64,000 bases of DNA, from assembly GCF_004798865.1 (NCBI RefSeq), contig NW_025335761.1:20170299-20234298 (forward strand), in the 5' to 3' direction. A program made the position numbers and the translations under genes. Below are positions 55,694-64,000 of the stretch, in pieces (positions within the stretch are counted from its first letter, which is position 1; each line of letters opens with the position of its first letter). The DNA comes from Varanus komodoensis. Its lineage: Eukaryota > Chordata > Lepidosauria > Squamata > Varanidae. Below the pieces are notes generated by a model. It saw nothing but the letters and a program-made list of their open reading frames with translations. It was not told the origin of the DNA and did no database searches.

Positions 55694-57384
55694 GCTTCAG
55701 TCCATCAGTCCTGCTGAACTTGCCGGAGATTTGGAGCTCCTTCTTACAATGTGTGGCTGCTGTAAGAATGGCTGCTGGGTGGTTTCCTTCAAAGGGCTGG
55801 AGTTACGTGACGAGGACTTAAGTCCCTTTCCAGGCCAGTTTGGGAGGCAAACCAAAGGACCAGCTCCACCTGGGTGGCCTGGGCATTCCCATGCAATGTT
55901 TGTGTGCTGAAAAGAGTCAGCTCCCAAATGACCAGCAAAACATAAGGAGCCTTGTTTCTGAGCACAGATGCTAGGGCTGTATGTATGCAGCCTTAAACCC
56001 CGATTCCGGATTATTTAAAGACTTAGAGATGACATGACTGGGATAGCAACTTGATGTAGTGGGAAGAGAGACCCAGGGTATTTTTTCTTATTAACATATA
56101 CCTACGCTAACTGAGCAAAGCTAGTATTTCATGTGTCAGATATACAGTAAGTATGGCATTAACAGTGGGACATGCTAGGTAGGGTCAGTCCAAGGCATTC
56201 TGCTGCCTGAGCTGAAGAATTAATTGGTGCCCTTTCCCAAGCCAGGTACAAATGTGGACTGGACTATCAGTTGACTCTTTCTTCAACACCGGCAATGGAA
56301 CAGTGACTTCCAGCACACCTGAAGACAGAAGGACACCTCGCCCACAGCGCTTTCCTCCAGCACCTTGCTGCCTCCCCCCGACCCTCCATATCTGCCGCCT
56401 GAAGCAACTGCCTCACTCTACTCTGTGGCGAGTCCTGATCATGGAGTCCATTTCTCTGGAAGACGTGTTCCCTCCACCAGGGACAGCAGAGAATTCCCGT
56501 CGGGAGAAAGGGGCAGGACACCAAATTTGCAGATTTCCAGAGCTCTCTACAGCCCCCAGCAGCAGTTCTAGAGGGATCCCCAGACCTACAAAACAGGCAT
56601 TGATGGGGCACAGCATATCACAGGGGGAGACAGAAATAGATCAGGGCTCATGCCACTGGAGGGATTTCTCTATCAGATCAGGCACCTCCCATGAACAAGG
56701 ACATCCTTTTTTAATGTGTGAAAAATGCGAGCAGAGCATGAAGGCAAAAATGACTCCAACATAATATATTAGAGTTGTTCTGGTCATAACTCCTCAGATG
56801 GCCTATCACATGGCCAACCCTGCAAAGAAAGCTTTACAGCATATAGCCACGAAAGTGGAACACAATCATTTAAACATGCTTCATTTTCTTAAAAAAACGA
56901 CTTTAGTTAAATAGTCTAGAAAAAGATTAGAGTGCACATGGATGGAGGCATAATAATTAGTTTAGTTCTAGTTCATTGATGTATATTCCTAAATATTTCT
57001 AGCTTTATATATAAATATATGGAAGATTCCCAAAATAGTCTGCAAGGCAAAATTACAATTACAAAAGTATTTGTCCATCTGATTATACATTTTTAAAAGG
57101 GAATGAGGTTTCCAGATACTATTGGATCTTCACCTAGCAAGAATCTTTCTCCAAACTGGGAATGAGTGGCACCTTGTGCTGCTCCACCACCGCCTTGTCC
57201 GAGAGAGGTTCAGCGAGCCCTGCTAGCTGCTCTCCTACTGCGGCTTGTGCCTCCAAGGGAGGAAGCACTCAGGGGCTACTAGATTTGCAGGCTCTGAGTT
57301 GCCCCCTTCACCAGAGGTGGCTGCCCGCATGCGCCGGTCGCTCAGGAGCCCATGTGGGAGGAGGTCTTGCACCCTTCTGCTTGA
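55694..57384. other. Intergenic, no gene recognised
   Basis: 56393-56450 shares a repeat with 23246-23300. The plus-strand frame at 56252-56764 (170 codons) overlaps that repeat and is not considered a gene. Confidence 0.5.
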
Positions 57385-57485
57385 GGGATCCCCTGGGCAG
57401 CTGGTTTGCCATGATGTGTATGGAGCGCTGGGCTAGACGGACCTTTGGCCGGATCCAGCAAGGCTTTTCTTACATGCTTATGTGC
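57385..57485 (+). mobile_element. CR1-like LINE 3' end
   Basis: GCTGGGCTAGACGGACCTTT then GGCCGGATCCAGCAAGGCTT and CTTACATG/CTTATGTG units form the same terminal block as at 6716-6800. Confidence 0.7.
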
Positions 57486-58349
57486 TTATCCTGGGTCTAG
57501 CAGGGCCCTTTGGATTAGCTGCCTGCTTGGCAAAACTAGCGGGTGCTCTGGGGAAACCCCCCAGTCCTGCTCACCGGCCGAGGCAAATTCGGCTCCCTGG
57601 AGCACCTGCCTGCCTCCACTGTACTCTGAGCAGCGGGAGGAGACCTGACAGGTGAAAGTGTTCCTGAAGCCCTCTGGTGATTTTCAGTACAACTCTCTAC
57701 ATGTCTTCCAGAAGTGAACCCCACTGAATTTACTCCCAGGAAGTGGGCACAGGTTCGCTGGGCCTTATCGTCACTTCCTTGTTTCTCCAGTTTAAGCTCA
57801 CCAGTGCTGCTCCAGGCAGCATCACACAACCGGCACAGTAGGAAGCTTCCTCCTTCCTGTTGCCTTTCCTTGTAGAAAGAGGAGGAGGAGGAAGAAGAGG
57901 AGGAGGGGCAGAGAAGCAGCTCAGGCAGCTGTCATCTCTTATCTTCTCTGTGCCACTTGCTCCGACTTCTGAAAACGACAGCTCAGCGGCATTTGGACTG
58001 TTTTCCTTAAGAGACCCTCTTGAGAAAAAGAAGAGCTGACTAAGTGCCTTTCCTACTTAGCTTCATTAGGCCGACACTGCTGGCTCTCGCATCCTTTAGT
58101 GTCCCACCAGCTTCAGAAAAGGCATTAACTGATGGATCTCTTTATTGGGCAGACATACCACTACAAAACAGCAGTGGTGGGCAGGCAGCAGGGAGAGACC
58201 CTCTTGCCCCTCTCTGCAGCCTTGGATGCAATCAATTAGCCACTGTTTCCTCCTAGACGACCTGCCAAGGTTGGGAGGAGGTGTCTCTGTTTTTCTGTGG
58301 TTCCACTTCTCGTGGGGAGAGATCAGAAAATGGTGGTACTGATGGGATT
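57486..58349. other. Intergenic, no gene recognised
   Basis: A GAG/GAA-rich tract lies at 57879-57915. No gene is seen. Confidence 0.5.
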
Positions 58350-58446
58350 CTTTTCTGTCCCCTTTGCTTTTTTAAAAAATTGTACTTTGTTTATATTGCA
58401 CTGTAAGCTGCCCAGAGAGCCTCTGGCTACAGGGTGGCATAAAAAT
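58350..58446 (+). mobile_element. L2-like LINE 3' terminus
   Basis: TTTATATTGCACTGTAAGCT then GCCCAGAGAGCCTCTGGCTA and GGTGGCATAAAAATG match the L2 ending. Confidence 0.75.
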
Positions 58447-58500
58447 GGGGGGGGGGGGGGGAGAGAGAGAGAGAGCGCGCGAGCGAGCGAGCGAGCGAGC
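58447..58500 (+). repeat. Composite G-run / (GA)n / (GAGC)n microsatellite
   Basis: A run of 15 G is followed by GA repeats, a GCGCGC block and about five GAGC units, directly after an L2 end. Confidence 0.92.
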
Positions 58501-59649
58501 ATCTACTCATCTTCAGCAGCTTTACAGCATGCCATTGTCAATGTGTTGGTGATGCGCAGTGCATTTCTCCTCACATCTCCACTGGTGTGTGCGCATTGCT
58601 GTCCAGAATCAGTAATGGACTGGGTGGGGGACCAAAGCTGGGATTAAATCAGTGGTGATTATGGTAGGCAAGTCCTTACATCAAGAAGTCAGTGAATGGT
58701 TTGCTTTAGATTGGGTTCTGTTTCCCTGCATAAATATGCCCATGCCTTGCAGGTCTTGGATCCTTCTAGGTCCGGGCACTTTCCGGTGGCTCCAGGGGCT
58801 GGTTTTACTGAGCGTGGCTGTGGGACCAACCCACTGCATTCCAGCCACCTCCAGGTGCTTTTGACTTTCCACTCCAAGCAGCCAGAGACCACATGGACAA
58901 ATGTTGGGAGCTGGATCCCACTTGGGAAAGGTCGCTCTTATCCACATCTTGGTGGTGTCTGTGCAGCCTGCTGTATGGTGCTGGATGTATGTCTGCCATA
59001 AGTCAGGTTGGAAAACTCACATTTCTAAAAATTCTAAAAGAAGAATTTTAACAGTTGGAAGCTGCTGGGATCACATAATACCAGTTCCTGAAAATGGAAT
59101 TGGGTTCCTTTATGTTTGAGGGGTCATTTCAAAGGGCTTATTTTGGCCTTTAGAACAAAGCCCTGCACACCTACAGGCCTCCTCTGGCCTTCAGTGGGGC
59201 TCCCCTTTGCTTAGTGCCCCCCTCCCTTCAAGCTGGGAGGGGGCCCAGCATGCCCATTGCTTTGCCCACCCTGCAGAGTGCAGGGCAGATGGAGCCACCT
59301 CAGCCAGGCACAGGGTGGAAAGGCCCAGCTGGCACCTCATCCAGGGCCCAGGCTGCAGGGCACATGGGCCTTCCCCACCCAGAAAGGGCTGTAGGCACCG
59401 AAGGCCAACCCCACAACCAAGTGGTAGGTAGAAAAGCACTCCCTTACCCAAGGCCTCAGCCAGCAAGGGAAGAAGCTGGCACAGTCCCTTCACTCTGCCA
59501 TCAGAAGGTAATGGAGAAGCAAAGGGGACAGGACCGACTCAGCTTCACTCTCTTCCTCTGTACTCCCTCTGTCCATGTCTTAGTGAGCCTTGTGCCAGCT
59601 GATTGCTTTGGGCTCTCTTTCTTAATGTGGGTTTCCCATAAACATCTGC
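58501..59649. other. Intergenic, no gene recognised
   Basis: 59160-59480 is GC-rich with open frames on both strands and no recognisable protein. Confidence 0.5.
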
Positions 59650-59712
59650 TTGGCCACTGTGGGAAACAAGTTCCTGGTATAGATGGGTTTTTGGTCTGGT
59701 CCAGGAGGAATC
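59650..59712 (+). mobile_element. CR1-like LINE 3' end
   Basis: TGGCCACTGTGGGAAACAAG then GGTTTTTGGTCTGGTCCAGG is an eroded copy of the CR1-like terminal block. Confidence 0.5.
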
Positions 59713-59724
59713 CAGCAAAGATCT

Positions 59725-60230
59725 TATTTATTTTTATATATTATATATTTCTTTATTACTTTTCAGTAGCACCCAGTCACCAATGCTCTCTGGGCAGTTC
59801 AGGATAATTGAAAGCATAACATGTGGCAAGATCAAACAAAAATATAAAATTCTAAAAGCTTAAAGCTACATTATAAAGCCAACCTAAAAAAAATGTCACC
59901 AGCATAAAGATTTAAACATATGATAACAGATGTAAAAACAGCAGGAACTGGAAGACCAAAATGCCTGAGAAGAGAAGCTCTCCAGTTGGTGCCAAAAATG
60001 ATCACAACTTGGTGACAAGCAAGTATCCCTGGGGAGGGCATTCCACGACTGGGGGGCCAGGACCAAACAGGCCCTCTCCTTAGTAGCTGCCCACCGCACT
60101 CCATGGGACAGGGGCAACAGAGGAGGGTATTTGAAGATGATCTTGGGTCCAAACAGGGACATGCGTGTTCTTATAGGTCCTAAAGATATCTTTCCTGATA
60201 TCTGGTCAGATACAAGAAGCTTCTGCAAGC
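59725..60230 (-). mobile_element. L2 LINE 3' part
   Basis: The minus strand encodes ERACLVLAPQSWNALPRD, an L2 block, preceded by degenerate upstream sequence. It ends in the inverted L2 terminus near 59770 (CACCCAGTCACCAATGCTCT then CTGGGCAGTTC). Confidence 0.82.
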
Positions 60231-62339
60231 TTGTCCCTCAAATGGCATGTGCATGCAGAGGTCTACTCAAGCAAGCTCCCCAACTTGCCATTTCAAACAG
60301 CAAGTTCTGACACATTCCTGTAACAATTTCTAGTCCTGATCATTGACTGTGAATGCACAAAGAAAAGGGCTGGAATATGTAACAATACTATGAAAGGAAA
60401 AGAAATAAAGAAAAGAAAGCCAGCTGGGCTGGGCATTGTAGCAGAAGTGCTTTTCATGTTGGAAAGATGGGTGGACATCTACCTGTAGGAGAATCTGCAT
60501 CCAGACTGGGTCACAATTGCTGAGAAACAAACCCACTGAAATAAGGAGGACTTAAGAGGGACTTGAGAGGGTTCCATTTTGAAAAGTGCCCCCTTCCCTC
60601 CTCAAGGCCCCTGGAGATTTGCAGGGGAATCTGGCAGTGAGTTCAGATCAGGACTGCAGAGCAAGTGAAAAGAAAATAGGGCTCTGGAGAGCTCCAAGGG
60701 CAACCTCTGGCTGGAATTCTCTCCCACGAGGAATGCAGGGAGATGCTGCCTCAGTAGGTCTAGAACCACCTGAATCTTTATGTAAGCTGACGAGACTTAT
60801 AGTGTGATTAGTTTTGACCCTCCTGGAAAAGTACTTTTACTGTTAAAGGGTCATTACCTGATTCCTCAGTTGAGACTTCCCCAAGGTTGGGAAGATGGGG
60901 ATTCTGCCAGTAACTCATTGTCTCAGCCGAAAGATGATGGTAGGGCTGCATCCTCTGGCTGGAAGACACCAAGAGGGAGGCCATGATACTCCCCCTAAAG
61001 CACACACACAAGAAATCAAGTTAGTCAGATTTAGTTGTCCTCTGATTTCAGTGGCTGCAGGGAGTCACAATGGAGTCCAGATCCAACCCATTGCCTCAGA
61101 AACATCTGTGCCTAGAGAATTCTGGTTTTTGAATTTCACCTCTGGAATTGAAAGGCATGTGCTTGTTTGACTAAACAGGCTTCCCAGTTCATTTGAATAT
61201 TAGAGTGTTTCTTAATCTCCAGCAGCAGAAAAACTTCAAAGAGTGTCCATGTAGATATAGGCTTGAAGTGAAATACTTGTTAATATTGGCAAAGATTATG
61301 AATAAGAGTAGCAGCAAGGTTACTTGAAATATTCACTAGTTTATTACTGTTATCCCTCCACTACTTCCATATATTGCTTACTTTTCTTTATCCCCTGAAC
61401 AAAATCTGGATTTTGCTTGTTTATTTTTAGAAGACAATTTTAGAAGCAATTCATATGTCCTGCAGTCAATCTTATGAACTAGAGTGCCACTTTAGCATTA
61501 CTACACTGTTGCTGTTTGGTCATTATCTTCTCTTGTCAAAGAGGATTAGAAAAATAGTGCATCAAATATTTTCTTAAGTATTGAAGCCATCCAATTGCCA
61601 GCAGGAGATACAAGAATGTGAATTATAGGGTGGGTTGTGTACAGGTCACTTTATCTGTATGAAATACATTTCATGTGGTGTAAGAGCTGGATTCTCCCAT
61701 GTTATTAACTGCAATTCCACATAAGTGATCCATACCTGTTTTCCCCCTTCAATACTGCACTGTTTTACTGAGACAAAAAGAGGCAAAATGAGGCAAAATG
61801 AGACAAAACCTGCAAACACAGGTATAAAACACAAACAGTGAAAAATTAAGATAGAGATAATATATTGATTGTGGATGGATGTAACCGAAGTAGGACTTTA
61901 CCTATTAGGGTGTTGGGTTGCTTATTTCAAAGGGTTCTCAGTGGCCTCTCAAATCTAGACATAAAATAAATCTGCTGTTAAATTATTCCACAATAGCAAA
62001 AAATACAGTTCCTGAATATATTGATTCTTCAGGACTTATCTCTGGACTATGCAGCCTGATGTATAGACCCTTTTCTTTTTGGTCTTGTCTTTGCTCCAAG
62101 TCTCTTTGGTAGAAGAGAGACTTGGAGAGAGAGAAAAAGTTTCTATGATTTCCAGCTATTAAAGGCCTGTATGTCATTTTTATTTACCATTCCAGGCCCC
62201 TGGTTCTCAAATTGCACCTTGTGCAGTCACAAGCTGTGTATTCCTTATTCCTCTACAGGGTCACCTTGTGAAATCAGCCACTCACACACCCAGAAATCGG
62301 TGCTGGAGGTTGTAGTGGCACTCAGGTGGAAGAGCACGG
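60231..62339. other. Intergenic, no gene recognised
   Basis: 61430-61610 is repeat-free and AT-rich. No exon or nameable repeat was seen. Confidence 0.5.
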
Positions 62340-62343
62340 CAAT

Positions 62344-62852
62344 TGTGAGGAGGCAGTGGTGTGCCACGGTTCCTCCATCCTACAGCCAGTATCGGACAAA
62401 GGCTAGCCCTCACCACTTTGCGAGTGTCTCTTTAAGAATCAGTGTAAATCAGGCACCGACGTGACACGAGAGACTGGGGAGGGTGGCAAGTGCCAGATAC
62501 TCATATCAGTTGTTTGACCTTGTACAGGCACCATGTCATCCATCCCCACTTGCACCCACAATTCATACCCAGTGTTGCCTTGGCGCTATACCTTTATAAG
62601 CTGAGACAATGCCACTGGTGGGAGAACCTCAGCTCAGGCTGGACTGCAGAGGCAGCGGTGGGTGAGTTCAGGGTTCCCGAGAGCGGAAGGGGTGTGCTGA
62701 AGGGCGTCATAAGCACAGTCTCTGTTTTTTATTGCTGTACTTATTTCTGTCTAAATAAATCCCTTTTCCTTTCTGTGCTATTATGTTCATTGCTTTTCAA
62801 ATCCAAAAGAATCGCTTGCCTCCTGGTAACACAGAGGTAAGAGAAACTCACA
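62344..62852 (+). mobile_element. Solo LTR of an endogenous retrovirus
   Basis: The 509-base unit begins TGTGAG and ends CTCACA, a perfect terminal inverted repeat with the TG...CA rule. It is flanked on both sides by CAAT (62340-62343, 62853-62856), a 4-base target duplication. A TTTATAA box lies at about 62593 and an AATAAA at 62754-62759, spaced as in U3, R and U5. No retroviral genes adjoin it, so it looks like a whole solo LTR. The 4-base duplication is common in class I (gamma-like) retroviruses; that assignment is tentative, and age cannot be read from one LTR. Confidence 0.8.
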
Positions 62853-62856
62853 CAAT

Positions 62857-64000
62857 GTACATTTCCTGTGCAAAGTGAAAAGGGAGAGGGGAGGCATCCA
62901 CTGAGGGGAGAGTTTGGGGAGATACCCATGTGCATAAAGGGTTCTCTCAACACATGCAAGGGCACTGCTTCTACAATCGGATGGACAGACAGACAGACAG
63001 ACAGATTTTATATGCCAGGGTCTAGTGTGCAGAATATCCCCTCATTGCATACTTATAATTTAATTTGTACATCGAAAGCATAGAGTAAACAATAGTGAGT
63101 TCAAAAGATGCAGGATTAAATTCTTTGAACAGAATTCTGTGAAAATTAATTGAAGCGTGGTCTGCAGACATACAGAGCTGCTTGATTGTAAATGTAAGCA
63201 GCTGACATAGCAAGAGAAAGAGTCCTTCAAATACTGTTCAACGTCTGGCTTTCTTATCTGAAAGATGCTCCTTTGTTCTGTCAGTACACAGTCTACAAAC
63301 ATGACTTGCATCACAGTGACCTGCATTATGGTACGCAATTGTAATAACTGGTTTAAAAGTCTACTGCTCCATGCATACTTCTGCAGTAACAACAGTACTA
63401 CCAACATTTCTGCATAATAGCCTCAGCTGAGGTCCACCACAAGGGGTCTCACTCCAGGGGCCTTCATGCTGTGCATGTTTGCAACAGCATTATTCCAGAA
63501 ATTTGGTATGGAAAGTCCCATCATCCACAGTTATTAGACATGTTGGCTGGAGGTCATAGGGGTTGTGGTCCAACTTACCATGAGGGTACCATGGTTTAGA
63601 ACAGGAGGCGTGAACATGTTGCAGCCTGAGGGCCAAAATCAAATCTGAAGATGCTCTTGGGTTGCAACCCAGGAGTGGGTGGGGTGGAAGGTAAAATACA
63701 GCCTGCTCAGCACATTGTCATTTCAAGCTCTTACTAACAGTGACTAAACTTTAGGAGAGGAGTTTCAAGTTTTTAGAACTGGCAAGGGGTATATATAAAA
63801 GCCAGGGAACCACCAAATAATTGATGAATGTGGGAAAGGAGGTAGGACCATTTGGGGCCACAACCTCCTGGTTGTGAAGTTCTTCACACATTGGTTTAGA
63901 TCACAGCCTTTGCAGTAGTGGCACCAATGCTGAAGCTCTCTAGGCAGCAGTACTGACACATTAAAATGAAGAACACAAGAAAAACCATGACTGATCAGAC
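62857..64000. other. Intergenic, no gene recognised
   Basis: A GACA repeat lies at 62984-63004. At about 63500-63590 (GAAAGTCCCATCATCC, GGTTGTGGTCCAAC) there is a short repeat widespread in squamates. No exon was seen. Confidence 0.5.
62984..63004 (+). repeat. (GACA)5 microsatellite
   Basis: About five perfect GACA units. Confidence 0.9.

Noticed and set aside
56252-56764. 170-codon open frame on the + strand
   Set aside because: It overlaps a dispersed repeat shared with 23246-23300 and has no family resemblance.
57162-57500. Possible GC-rich exon
   Set aside because: The end is a CR1-like tail and no splice-site pair gives a recognisable peptide.
59214-59807. 197-codon open frame on the + strand
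   Set aside because: It crosses a GC-rich patch, a CR1-like tail and an inverted L2 end; no domain is recognisable.

Overview
The window is vertebrate nuclear DNA, most likely from a squamate reptile (lizard or snake lineage). The evidence is its mix of repeats: tRNA-derived SINEs of the Sauria type, Bov-B/RTE LINE fragments (the usual partner of Sauria SINEs), many CR1 and L2 LINE 3' ends, TA-flanked Tc1/mariner-like non-autonomous DNA transposons and one solo retroviral LTR. Genes are intron-rich, splice sites are canonical, and no bacterial signals are present. The species cannot be told from the sequence.

Region 1 (1-12,090) holds the only protein-coding gene I can support: the 3' part of RPAP1, which encodes RNA polymerase II-associated protein 1, on the + strand. 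Seven exons (1141-1336, 3385-3534, 4970-5112, 7002-7806, 9161-9337, 10625-10681, 11673-11828) join in a consistent frame and encode about 560 C-terminal residues ending in a stop codon. An AATAAA signal with a GT-rich stretch behind it closes the gene near 12,090. The intron after the 805-base exon begins with GC, not GT. The 5' part of the gene lies before the window, or in 1-1140 where I could not place an exon.

Region 2 (12,090-64,000) is about 52 kb without a recognisable gene. It is a mosaic of dispersed repeats, many nested: a TA-flanked DNA element inside an L2, a SINE inside a short palindromic repeat, and a SINE between two pieces of an L2 (the last in an RPAP1 intron). Between the repeats are several repeat-free, AT-rich stretches that read like possible non-coding regulatory DNA, but conservation cannot be tested here. 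In human, the gene beyond the RPAP1 3' end is LTK, so this interval may be the region upstream of LTK. No LTK exon was recognised.

No new coding system was found. The best observations are the GC-AG intron fixed by reading phase, the solo LTR with matching ends and target duplication, the TA-flanked element families, an unclassified three-copy repeat, and a perfect 17-base inverted repeat whose arm is also duplicated in tandem.
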